Positions 7,630 to 14,338 of a stretch of 25,611 bases of DNA are shown here, one piece after another (position 1 is the first letter of the stretch; the number at the start of each line of letters is the position of its first letter). Source of the stretch: Paenibacillaceae bacterium. Its GTDB lineage: Bacteria; Bacillota; Bacilli; Paenibacillales; Paenibacillaceae. The stretch is from positions 1-25,611 of the forward strand of contig CAAFUF010000054.1 of NCBI GenBank assembly GCA_900766135.1. Direction: 5' to 3'. The position numbers and the translations under genes are program-made. A model generated the notes under the pieces. The model had not been told where the DNA came from and did not search any database. It worked only from the letters and a program-made list of their open reading frames with translations.

Positions 7630-10071
7630 TTATCCGACGACGATATTCACCAGCTTGCCCGGTACGGCAATCACTTTGCGAATCGTCTTCCCGGCCACAG
7701 CCTGCTTCACGTTCGGCAGGCTTAAGCTGTGCTCCTGCATCGCCGCCTGATCCAAATCCTTGGAAATTTTCGTGCGGTCGACGATTTTCCCATTCACCTG
7801 CACGACGATTTCTACCTCGGCTTCTACTGTCCAAGCCTCGTCATACGTCGGCCATGGTTCATACGTAATCGTACCGGCATGGCCAAGACGTTCCCACAGT
7901 TCTTCCGCCAAATGCGGTGCCAGCGGGGACAGCAACTGCACGAATTGTTCCGCTGCCGCCTTCGGTACGGCATCCGTTTTGTAAGCCTCGTTGACGAAGA
8001 TCATCAGCTGGCTGATCGCCGTGTTAAAACGCAGGTTTTCAAAATCTTCCGTGACTTTCTTGATCGTTTTGTGCCAGGTGCGCTTAAATTCGTCGCTGCC
8101 GCCATCCGCCGTAATCTTCGGATTCAGGCTGCCGTCTTCGGCAACGAACAGGCGCCATACGCGGGACAGGAAGCGGTGAATGCCTTCCACGCCGCTAGCG
8201 TTCCATGGTTTGGTCGCTTCCAGCGGCCCCATGAACATTTCATAGACGCGCAGCGTGTCCGCCCCGTATTCGTTTACGATCTCGTCCGGATTGATGACGT
8301 TGCCGCGGGATTTGCTCATTTTCTCGTTGTTGGTGCCCAGGATCATCCCTTGGTTTACCAGTTTATGGAACGGTTCTTTGGTTGAGACCACACCGAGATC
8401 GTACAGCACTTTGTGCCAGAAGCGGGCGTAGAGCAGGTGAAGGACCGCATGCTCGGCCCCGCCGATGTACAGGTCGACCGGCAGCCATTCCTGCTGCTTC
8501 TCTTTCGAGCACAGCTCCTTGTCGTTATGCGGATCGATATAACGCAGGTAATACCAGCAGCTGCCGGCCCACTGCGGCATCGTGTTCGTCTCGCGGCGAG
8601 CCGGTTTTCCCGTTTCCGGATCCACCGTGTTCACCCAGTCGGTAACGTTCGCCAGAGGCGACTCCCCGGTACCCGACGGCTTGATCGCGTCGACGTCCGG
8701 CAGGACAAGCGGCAACTGATCTTCCGGTACCGGCTTCATCGTGCCGTCTTCCAGATGCAGAATCGGGATCGGTTCCCCCCAATACCGTTGGCGGCTGAAC
8801 AGCCAGTCGCGCAAGCGGTAAGTCACTTTGCCGCGGCCCTTGCCGTTCTCCTCCAACCAGGAGATCATTTTCTTGATTCCTTCTTCTTTGCCCAATCCGT
8901 TCAAGAAACCGGAGTTCACATGCGCTCCGTCGCCCGTATAAGCTTCCTTCGACAGATCGCCGCCTTCGACCACCTCGATGATCGAAAGATCAAACTGTTT
9001 GGCGAATTCGTAGTCGCGTTCATCATGCCCCGGTACGGCCATGATCGCGCCGGTGCCGTAACCCGCCAGCACGTAGTCGGCAATCCAGATCGGCAGCTTC
9101 GCGCCATTCACCGGATTGATCGCGTAAGCGCCGGTGAACACCCCGGTTTTTTCCTTGGCGAGGTCGGTACGCTCCAGATCGCTTTTGCGCGCAGCCTGGT
9201 CTTGGTAGGCCTGAACCGCTTCGCGCTGAGCGTCGGTCGTAATCGCCTTGACCAGTTCATGCTCCGGCGCAAGCACCGCATAGGTCGCACCGAACAGCGT
9301 ATCCGGACGCGTCGTGAAGACGGTCAAGGAGGCGTCCTGGCCTTCGATCTCGAACACGACCTCGGCCCCTTCGGATTTCCCGATCCAGTTGCGCTGCATA
9401 TCCTTGATGCTTTCCGACCAGTCCAGCTCCTCGAGGTCCTCCAGCAGCCGTTCGGCGTATTCGGTAATCTTCAGCACCCATTGGCGCATCGGCTTGCGGA
9501 TGACCGGATGGCCGCCGCGCTCGCTCTTGCCGTCGATGACCTCCTCGTTTGCCAACACCGTTCCCAACGCCGGACACCAGTTGACCGGAACTTCAGCCAC
9601 ATACGCCAGCCCTTTTTTATACAACTGGATAAAAATCCATTGCGTCCATTTATAGTAATCCGGATCGGTCGTGCTGATCTCGCGGTCCCAATCGTAGGAG
9701 AAGCCCAGCGACTTGATCTGGCGCCGGAAATTGTTGATATTCTTGACCGTGATGTCGCGCGGATGCTCGCCCGTATCGAGCGCATGCTGCTCCGCCGGCA
9801 ACCCGAAGGCGTCCCAGCCCATCGGGTGCAGCACGTTGTAGCCGCGCATCCGTTTAAAGCGGGAGACGATATCCGTGGCCGTATAGCCTTCCGGATGGCC
9901 TACGTGGAGGCCGGCCCCCGATGGATAAGGGAACATGTCGAGCGCATAAAACTTCGGTTTGCCCGACTCCTCCCGCGTTTTGAAAGTGTGATGCTCATCC
10001 CAGTAAGCCTGCCATTTCGGTTCGATGGCTTGGGCCCGGTAAACGTCATGGGGCACGTTGTGGTCCGCCAT
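7630..10071 (-). CDS. leuS: Leucyl-tRNA synthetase
   Basis: The class I aminoacyl-tRNA synthetase that charges tRNA-Leu. It is 813 aa, normal for the bacterial enzyme. The HIGH-type signature is HVGH near residue 56 (FPYPSGAGLHVGHPEG), and KMSKS is near residue 582 (NNEKMSKSRGNVINPDE). The CP1 editing domain lies between them, with the TTRPDTLFGATY block and GTGAIMAVPGHDERDYEF. The C-terminal anticodon-binding helices and a beta-rich tail (VEIVVQVNGKIVDR) are complete. The ATG is preceded by AAGGAGG. Expression is controlled by the T-box leader directly upstream, which has a Leu CUC specifier. It is transcribed alone. Confidence 0.98.
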   Translation of the reverse strand: MADHNVPHDVYRAQAIEPKWQAYWDEHHTFKTREESGKPKFYALDMFPYPSGAGLHVGHPEGYTATDIVSRFKRMRGYNVLHPMGWDAFGLPAEQHALDTGEHPRDITVKNINNFRRQIKSLGFSYDWDREISTTDPDYYKWTQWIFIQLYKKGLAYVAEVPVNWCPALGTVLANEEVIDGKSERGGHPVIRKPMRQWVLKITEYAERLLEDLEELDWSESIKDMQRNWIGKSEGAEVVFEIEGQDASLTVFTTRPDTLFGATYAVLAPEHELVKAITTDAQREAVQAYQDQAARKSDLERTDLAKEKTGVFTGAYAINPVNGAKLPIWIADYVLAGYGTGAIMAVPGHDERDYEFAKQFDLSIIEVVEGGDLSKEAYTGDGAHVNSGFLNGLGKEEGIKKMISWLEENGKGRGKVTYRLRDWLFSRQRYWGEPIPILHLEDGTMKPVPEDQLPLVLPDVDAIKPSGTGESPLANVTDWVNTVDPETGKPARRETNTMPQWAGSCWYYLRYIDPHNDKELCSKEKQQEWLPVDLYIGGAEHAVLHLLYARFWHKVLYDLGVVSTKEPFHKLVNQGMILGTNNEKMSKSRGNVINPDEIVNEYGADTLRVYEMFMGPLEATKPWNASGVEGIHRFLSRVWRLFVAEDGSLNPKITADGGSDEFKRTWHKTIKKVTEDFENLRFNTAISQLMIFVNEAYKTDAVPKAAAEQFVQLLSPLAPHLAEELWERLGHAGTITYEPWPTYDEAWTVEAEVEIVVQVNGKIVDRTKISKDLDQAAMQEHSLSLPNVKQAVAGKTIRKVIAVPGKLVNIVVG

Positions 10072-10156
10072 AATTCAATATCCTCCTTGAACTTGCTATT
10101 ATTTAGTAAGGGTTCATCAAGCCCGATCCAACGCCGGCGTTCTGAACTTCCTTGCG

Positions 10157-10425
10157 AAAAAACAAAAACCTCCCGACCCGTAGCGTATGATCGCTAGGGA
10201 CGAGAGGAAGTTTCCCGTGGTACCACCCTAGTTAGCGTCGGACATGCTTTGTCCTAGCTCCCTTTGCACCCTTAACGCGGGCAAAACGATGATGATTTGC
10301 GCATCATAACTCCAAGGCGAGTTCATCTGCATTCCCCAACCGGCTTGCACCCGACGCCGGCTCTCTGGATGGCGGAATCCAAATTACTATTCCTCTTCAA
10401 AGTTCCACAATATAGAATTGGATTA
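10157..10425 (-). promoter_or_regulatory. T-box riboswitch leader of leuS (Leu, CUC specifier)
   Basis: The conserved T-box sequence AGGGTGGTACCACGGG is on the minus strand at 10214-10229. The specifier triplet CTC (Leu) sits at 10319-10321 in the context GATGAA-CTC-GCC. The downstream terminator stem (10169-10185 with 10192-10207) is followed by a T-rich run (10157-10168). Uncharged tRNA-Leu would stabilise the antiterminator and allow leuS expression. The 5' end is placed by the promoter just upstream. Confidence 0.93.
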
Positions 10426-10431
10426 TCAATC

Positions 10432-10460
10432 ATTATATAAATAATGCCACGGATCGTCAA
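10432..10460 (-). promoter_or_regulatory. Sigma-A promoter of the leuS leader
   Basis: Minus-strand TTGACG (10455-10460), exactly 17 bp, then TATAAT (10432-10437). This predicts a transcript start near 10425, right at the beginning of the T-box leader. Confidence 0.85.
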
Positions 10461-10574
10461 TGCCGCTTTGCGCTCCTTGCGTTCGCAAATTTTTCACCGG
10501 TTAGCCCCTTTACAGTTTCACTCAAAAGTGTATAATGTATTAATGTTTCCCCCCAAATTTAATATTACTGATGA

Positions 10575-10648
10575 CGAGACGTGGCTCAGCTTGGTAGAGC
10601 GCTTGCTTCGGGAGCAAGAGGTCGCAGGTTCAAATCCTGTCGTCTCGA
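10575..10648 (+). tRNA. tRNA-Pro (anticodon CGG)
   Basis: A 74-nt cloverleaf. The acceptor stem pairs CGAGACG (10575-10581) with CGTCTCG (10641-10647), and discriminator A is at 10648. The D-arm contains GCTCAGCTTGGTAGAGC. The anticodon stem CTTGC/GCAAG encloses loop TTCGGGA, giving anticodon CGG, which reads CCG. The T-arm is CGCAGGTTCAAATCCTGTG-like (actual GCAGG/CCTGT with TTCAAAT). CCA is not encoded. Its last bases are repeated at 11888-11912. Confidence 0.95.
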
Positions 10649-10649
10649 T
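10625..10649 (+). repeat. Left att-like direct repeat (tRNA-Pro 3' end)
   Basis: The 25 bp covering the T-arm and acceptor 3' strand of the tRNA recur at 11888-11912 in the same orientation with two mismatches. tRNA 3' ends are classic attachment sites for integrative elements, so this is read as attL-like. Confidence 0.6.
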
Positions 10650-10733
10650 TCCTTTACTAACATCAAGGTTTCCTGGCAATTTTGATCACTAACGTGTTTT
10701 GTGGTCAATCTCAGAAACAGTTCTGAATTTATT

Positions 10734-10780
10734 AGACAACTACCTAACGGATAAGTAACCCAAAGGGAGTTGTCTTTTTT
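10734..10780 (+). terminator. Possible terminator after tRNA-Pro
   Basis: AGACAACT (10734-10741) pairs with AGTTGTCT (10768-10775), followed by TTTTT. The 26-nt loop is long for an intrinsic terminator, though CCTAACGG and CAAAGGG may pair partly inside it. The rest of 10781-10917 is AT-rich and I see no gene in it. Confidence 0.45.
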
Positions 10781-10917
10781 GTGCTCTTAAAAATTTGCCA
10801 TTAAGTTATTTCTTGATGAAAAAATTTAACAACGTATCACAAGCAACTATAGAGAGGTATTTTGCACAACAGATTTATTTCATGCAAGCTGCGAATAATA
10901 AAGACATGTAAATCGCT

Positions 10918-11349
10918 CTATTTTTGAAAAAGAAAAACCGCCCCTGTGGCGGTTTTATAAATCAACTGATTCTGTGTAATCCAAAACTTTTTTTCATTTA
11001 GATTTGGCAATAATATATTAAATTGATTAAATAATTTGGATATCTCTGAAGAAAGATTGTTTCTGGTTTTATTAAATTCTAGCAAACTGCCTTTAGGGGA
11101 GTCTGCAAGTTCCGCATACTGTGTATATAGTCCGTACAATTCCACAAGCTTATCATAAGAATTTTGGTATTTGCTGTTGATCAATTAATACAAATGGAAC
11201 AAGATTCCTATCATTATTCACGATTTTAATAAAAAAAATTGCAAATTAGCAGCAATGAATTCATGATCATCTCTACTTTTTGCTTCTTGCTTAAAACCAT
11301 CTACAGTATCTTTCATAAATTCAAACGCAAAAAGAGCGGCCGAAAACAC
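10918..11349 (-). pseudogene. Decayed gene for an unknown protein, frameshifted
   Basis: Read leftward, three frames in succession look protein-like. The first runs from 11349 (including MKDTVDGFKQEAKSRDDHEF) and ends soon after a run of eight T (A at 11231-11238). A second continues with VNNDRNLVPFVLIDQQQ. The third is an open stretch of 88 codons, 10918-11184, containing YDKLVELYGLYTQY and a hydrophilic helical pattern. The third frame alone begins with TTG directly after a TAA and has no ribosome binding site, which argues against an intact short gene. I do not recognise the family. Alternatively only the 88-codon frame is expressed. Confidence 0.4.
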
Positions 11350-11366
11350 CGCTTATCTACAAAATA

Positions 11367-11375
11367 TGGTATAAT
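11367..11375 (+). promoter_or_regulatory. Extended -10 promoter of the type I toxin gene
   Basis: TGGTATAAT forms a TG-N-TATAAT extended -10. No good -35 is present 17 bp upstream, which is common for extended -10 promoters. Transcription would start near 11382, about 56 nt before the toxin ATG. Confidence 0.6.
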
Positions 11376-11437
11376 CAAACAAGCAATAGAATAGGCTCAA
11401 GGGCGGTCGGCTAATCTCCCGGAAGGGAGGTGAAGCC

Positions 11438-11521
11438 ATGGAAGTTTATCAAGCAATGACGCTAATGATTTCATTTGCGACTCTAATTGTCCTGATACTT
11501 TCATTCCATAAACGCAAATAG
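11438..11521 (+). CDS. Small hydrophobic type I toxin (Hol_Tox / holin-like)
   Basis: A 27-codon gene starting MEVYQAMTLMISFATL, with one membrane segment of about 18 residues and a basic tail ending HKRK. This matches the putative holin-like toxin family (Hol_Tox), small membrane toxins of Bacillales controlled by antisense RNA. A strong Shine-Dalgarno, GGGAGGTGA (11425-11433), precedes the ATG. That site is locked in a hairpin: CTCCC (11416-11420), tetraloop GGAA, GGGAG (11425-11429), with outer GGCT/AGCC pairing (11409-11412, 11434-11437) ending right at the start codon. In addition GGGCGGTC (11401-11408) can pair with GACCGCCC just after the stop. The usual effect in this family is membrane damage, held in check by the antitoxin RNA. 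Confidence 0.82.
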   Translation: MEVYQAMTLMISFATLIVLILSFHKRK

Positions 11522-11636
11522 ACCGCCCTCCCCAAAGGTAAACGGTCTATTTGTATCACTATTCCGTTGCTGCCACCGCCCTGAAAAGCGGCTATTGCTC
11601 CTAAGGAGCCCGTGTTCGCAGCACGGCTCCTTTTGA
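11515..11636 (-). ncRNA. Putative antisense RNA antitoxin, convergent with the toxin gene
   Basis: A minus-strand promoter, ATGACA (11665-11670), 17 bp, TATACT (11642-11647), points at the toxin 3' end. The predicted RNA would begin near 11635 with a stem-loop (AAGGAGCC/GGCTCCTT, 11603-11632). It would run to the shared terminator, overlapping the end of the toxin mRNA by about 35 nt. This is the layout of TxpA/RatA and BsrG/SR4 type I systems. The length of about 120 nt and both ends are inferred. Confidence 0.5.
11518..11553. terminator. Bidirectional terminator shared by toxin and antisense RNA
   Basis: ATAGACCG (11518-11525) pairs with CGGTCTAT (11543-11550). TTTG follows on the plus strand and ATTTGCGTTT on the minus strand. 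The stem begins on the last two toxin codons. Confidence 0.6.
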
Positions 11637-11641
11637 CTATT

Positions 11642-11670
11642 AGTATACAGCATAATGTTGACTTTGTCAT
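11642..11670 (-). promoter_or_regulatory. Candidate promoter of the antisense RNA
   Basis: Minus strand ATGACA, 17-bp spacer, TATACT. Both hexamers are one base away from consensus. The region 11671-11887 shows no gene that I can support. Confidence 0.5.
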
Positions 11671-11887
11671 ACACCGTCTTACATTTTGTCTTACAACTCT
11701 AAATCATTATGCTCGTCATCGTCCTGCTAATTCAACTGTCTTGCCGCGGAGCGAACCCATTAACAACGTATCTTTTTGTGGCTAGGGGGAGATGGAGGGT
11801 GGAGGATAAGTTTAGTGATAGAATGGATAAGGACCACCAAGAAATAAGCAAACCAAGCAGATCGCTTTACATTATGTTATGACTACT

Positions 11888-11912
11888 CAGCTTCAAATCC
11901 TGTCGTTTCGAT
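11888..11912 (+). repeat. Right att-like direct repeat (tRNA-Pro 3' fragment)
   Basis: CAGCTTCAAATCCTGTCGTT plus TCGAT repeats the tRNA-Pro 3' end (10625-10649) with 2 mismatches in 25. No tRNA 5' half is present. It is followed by a canonical terminator, as expected where the original tRNA 3' flank now lies. Confidence 0.6.
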
Positions 11913-11932
11913 ATTGGGTAACACCGGAAAAT

Positions 11933-11956
11933 CCTTGATTTCATCAAGGTTTTTTT
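11933..11956 (+). terminator. Terminator, probably the original one of tRNA-Pro
   Basis: CCTTGAT (11933-11939), loop TTC, ATCAAGG (11943-11949), then seven T. It points along the tRNA and also abuts the stop of the convergent MerR gene. The displaced position relative to the tRNA supports an insertion. Confidence 0.8.
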
Positions 11957-12380
11957 ATTTTGTCGGCTCAATCGACGTGCCTGCATGCCAAGCCTTCAGC
12001 ATCTCTTGGGCTTTCTGCGGATCGACCATGAGCAGGGTCCTATACTCCAGCATCTTGTGAAGGGTGTCCAGCATTTGGTCGTATTCTTCCTTTTTGCTTT
12101 CGATCTCCATAATCTTGCCGCGAATCCAATCCATGATCTGCTGGTTCGTGCGCGCATTGGCGTCGTGGTCCTTCAGCACATTCTTCAGTTCAGCCAGCGA
12201 ACAACCGATGGACTGGAACTTCTTGATCAGCTTCAACCTCTCGACGGCCTCTTCCGAATAGTTGCGGTAATTGTTGCTTTCCCGCCGGACATGCCGCCCA
12301 TCCAGCAAACCTTCCTTTTCATAATAGCGAATCGTATGGATCGTCAACCCCATCTTGTCGGCCAGTTCCTGAATTTTCAT
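11955..12380 (-). CDS. MerR-family transcriptional regulator
   Basis: A DNA-binding regulator that typically twists a promoter with an overlong spacer into an active form. The N-terminal winged helix-turn-helix is clear (IQELADKMGLTIHTIRYYEKEGLL, residues 3-26), followed by RNYSEEAVERLKLIKKFQSIGCSLAEL. A long coiled-coil helix (about 85-115) and a short tail (141 aa in all) come last. The tail contains no cysteine pair that would suggest metal sensing. The ATG at 12380 has AAGGAG at 8 bases; the ATG two codons earlier is too close to it. It is divergent from the NAD-dependent epimerase gene, whose promoter it probably controls. Confidence 0.9.
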   Translation of the reverse strand: MKIQELADKMGLTIHTIRYYEKEGLLDGRHVRRESNNYRNYSEEAVERLKLIKKFQSIGCSLAELKNVLKDHDANARTNQQIMDWIRGKIMEIESKKEEYDQMLDTLHKMLEYRTLLMVDPQKAQEMLKAWHAGTSIEPTK

Positions 12381-12402
12381 CCTCATGTCTCCTTTGGGCC
12401 GC

Positions 12403-12433
12403 TTGCCCTAGAGTTCACTTCATAGTTTATGCT
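12403..12433 (+). promoter_or_regulatory. MerR-type promoter with a 19-bp spacer
   Basis: TTGCCC (12403-12408), then exactly 19 bp, then TATGCT (12428-12433). The spacer TAGAGTTCACTTCATAGTT carries an imperfect dyad (CTA...TAG). A 19-bp spacer is a hallmark of promoters activated by MerR proteins. It reads toward the epimerase gene from next to the divergent merR gene. Confidence 0.6.
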
Positions 12434-12471
12434 TAACTTGTTCAAGCAGTCAACTTGTATAGGAGGAACTC

Positions 12472-13320
12472 ATGATGCATGTTTTTGTTACAGGAGCCAC
12501 AGGGTATATCGGCTCCGCGGTCGTACGGGAACTGATCGGCGCGGGACATACTGTGACGGGTCTTTGCCGAACTGAAAAGAATGCCGCGGGATTACAGTCG
12601 GTGGGTGCCGAAGTGCTTTACGGCACGCTGGACGATCTTGAGACGCTGCGAAACGCCGCAGCGGCTGCGGACGGCGTGATTCATCTGGCGTTCACCAACG
12701 ATTTTTCCGACTTCGAAGGCGCGTTGGCTCTGGATTTGCGTGCCGTCGAAGCCATGGGAGCCGCGCTCGAGGGCTCCGGGAAGCCGTTCATTACCACGGC
12801 TCACGCCAATGGACATACCGTAGATCAAGCAGTGCTCGCTATGGCAGAGCAGGGCATTCGGGCGTCCATCGTCTCGCTGGCACCGTCCGTGCACGGCGAA
12901 GGCGATAGGGGATTTGTGCCCATGATGATTAACATTGCGCGGGAGAAGGGCTTCGCCGCCTACATCGGCGACGGAGCGAACCGATGGCCGGCGGTTCACC
13001 GCCTGGATGCGGCGGTTCTGTACCGCCTGGCGCTGGAGTCCGCTCCGGCGGGCTCACGGCTGCTTGGCGCCGGCGACGAAGGCATTCCGCTTCGCGAGAT
13101 CGCCGAGGTGATCGGACGGCAATTGAATATGCCTGCGGTCAGCATAACCCCCGAAGAAGCTGCTGTCCATTTCGGTTTTCTTGGAGCCATTGCGGCATAC
13201 GACATCACAAGCTTATACAACACGGCGCAAGCGGGTCCGGCAACCCGTGAGCTTATCGGTTGGAAACCTGAGCAACCCGGACTGATCGCCGATCTCGAAG
13301 CAGGGCACTATTTTGCATAA
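12472..13320 (+). CDS. NAD-dependent epimerase / extended SDR-like oxidoreductase
   Basis: A Rossmann-fold protein of 282 aa. The nucleotide-binding motif GATGYIG is at residues 8-14, followed by LIGAGHTVTGLCR. GVIHLAF marks the fourth strand. The usual extended-SDR YxxxK catalytic pair is not evident where expected, since THSAN-like sequence (TTAHANGHTVDQAV) takes its place. It therefore belongs with the atypical SDR group (NmrA or YwnB/YbjT-like) whose chemistry is often unknown. The ATG follows AGGAGG at 5 bases; the next ATG (12475) would be at 8 bases and is equally possible. The neighbouring MerR gene and the 19-bp-spacer promoter suggest induction by a stress signal. Confidence 0.85.
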   Translation: MMHVFVTGATGYIGSAVVRELIGAGHTVTGLCRTEKNAAGLQSVGAEVLYGTLDDLETLRNAAAAADGVIHLAFTNDFSDFEGALALDLRAVEAMGAALEGSGKPFITTAHANGHTVDQAVLAMAEQGIRASIVSLAPSVHGEGDRGFVPMMINIAREKGFAAYIGDGANRWPAVHRLDAAVLYRLALESAPAGSRLLGAGDEGIPLREIAEVIGRQLNMPAVSITPEEAAVHFGFLGAIAAYDITSLYNTAQAGPATRELIGWKPEQPGLIADLEAGHYFA

Positions 13321-13370
13321 AAAAGGAGAGGTGTCCCAAAAGCCCTTTAACGGCTCTTGGGACACCTCTT
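13321..13370. terminator. Bidirectional terminator
   Basis: GAGGTGTCCCAA (13328-13339) pairs perfectly with TTGGGACACCTC (13357-13368), with further AAGCC/GGCT pairing inside. T-rich runs lie on both sides (CTTTAT and, on the minus strand, CCTTTTTTATG). It separates two convergent genes. Confidence 0.9.
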
Positions 13371-13396
13371 TATCATTATTCCAGGCAACCGGTTCG

Positions 13397-14188
13397 TTAA
13401 AATATCGTAGGCACCATGCCTCCGTCCATGCGGATCGGTGAACCCCTAAATGCCGAGGCATAGGGGCTGCATAAGAAAACAGCCAATCGGCCGATTTCGA
13501 ACGGACGAATAAAACGCTGCAACTCGGATTGCGCCAGGTTGTCGGCCATAAATTTCTTCTCCTTCTCCGCAAATTCCGGAATCTCCGGATACATCTGTTC
13601 AATGATCCGGTGCACCTTTTCGGAAAGGGTGGGGCCCGGCATGATCGTGTTCGAGGTGACTTCCGTTCCGGCCGTCAGTTTGGAAAGGCTCTTGGAGAGC
13701 GACAATAACATGGATTTGGTCATGCCGTACTGAGGCATTTGCCCCGAGGGCATCACCGCCTCCTCGCTGGCCATGAACAGGATTCGGCCAAAGTTATTTT
13801 TCAACATCTTGGACAGATAAAACTTCGTCAAAGCGTTCGCGGCAAGGACATTGGTCCGAAAGTAAGTTTCCCAGACCTCATCGTTGACGTCTTCATAAGA
13901 CATGATTTCATAAATCCCCATATTATTAATCAAAAGATCAACCTCGGGATACCGCTCAAACAAGGCGTTTCTTTGCTGCGGGTCCACCAAATCGGCTAAA
14001 GCGTCCTTCGGCGAAGTTGCCGGAAACTCCAGTTTCAGCTCCCGTACGGTTTGCTCAACCTCATCCGGATCCCGGCCGTTGACCAGCACATGAACGCCCT
14101 CCCGCGCAAGCTCGAAAGCGATGGCTCTCCCTATTCCCTTCGTTGACCCGGTAACTAAAGCCGTTTTGTTCCCTAATCCCATATCCAT
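13397..14188 (-). CDS. Short-chain dehydrogenase/reductase (classical SDR)
   Basis: An NAD(P)-dependent oxidoreductase of 263 aa. The cofactor motif TGSTKGIG is at about residues 14-21, with NNMG in place of the usual NNAG near residue 90. The catalytic set is the Ser in ILFMASEEA and Tyr152/Lys156 in QYGMTKS. The C-terminal MPGPTLSEKV and FRGSPIRMDGG blocks are typical. The substrate is unknown. The frame opens at 14221, but the ATG at 14188 (MDMGLGNKT) has AAAGGAG at 9 bases and fits the family's N-terminus. It lies downstream of the AraC-type regulator on the same strand, with 150 bp between. Confidence 0.92.
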   Translation of the reverse strand: MDMGLGNKTALVTGSTKGIGRAIAFELAREGVHVLVNGRDPDEVEQTVRELKLEFPATSPKDALADLVDPQQRNALFERYPEVDLLINNMGIYEIMSYEDVNDEVWETYFRTNVLAANALTKFYLSKMLKNNFGRILFMASEEAVMPSGQMPQYGMTKSMLLSLSKSLSKLTAGTEVTSNTIMPGPTLSEKVHRIIEQMYPEIPEFAEKEKKFMADNLAQSELQRFIRPFEIGRLAVFLCSPYASAFRGSPIRMDGGMVPTIF

Positions 14189-14338
14189 GATGCATGTCTC
14201 CTTTTGCTGTATTCGCGACAAGCCGGCGAAATGCTCGGATGGCAGTCCTCCGGTGTCTGGATAGAGACTATGTTACGGGTTCAGGGTCGTTCGGTAACTA
14301 GCGTACAGCGACAAAATTCTTGGATCCGGCGCCACCTG

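Noticed and set aside
8413..10197. 594-codon plus-strand frame
   Set aside because: It is a shadow of leuS on the other strand, with no family resemblance and no ribosome binding site. It also runs past the leuS start into its leader.
10444..10692. 82-codon plus-strand frame
   Set aside because: It spans the tRNA-Pro gene and the leuS promoter.
11449..11670. 73-codon minus-strand frame
   Set aside because: It overlaps the toxin gene in antisense and the putative antitoxin RNA. No ribosome binding site is visible and an RNA role explains the strand better.
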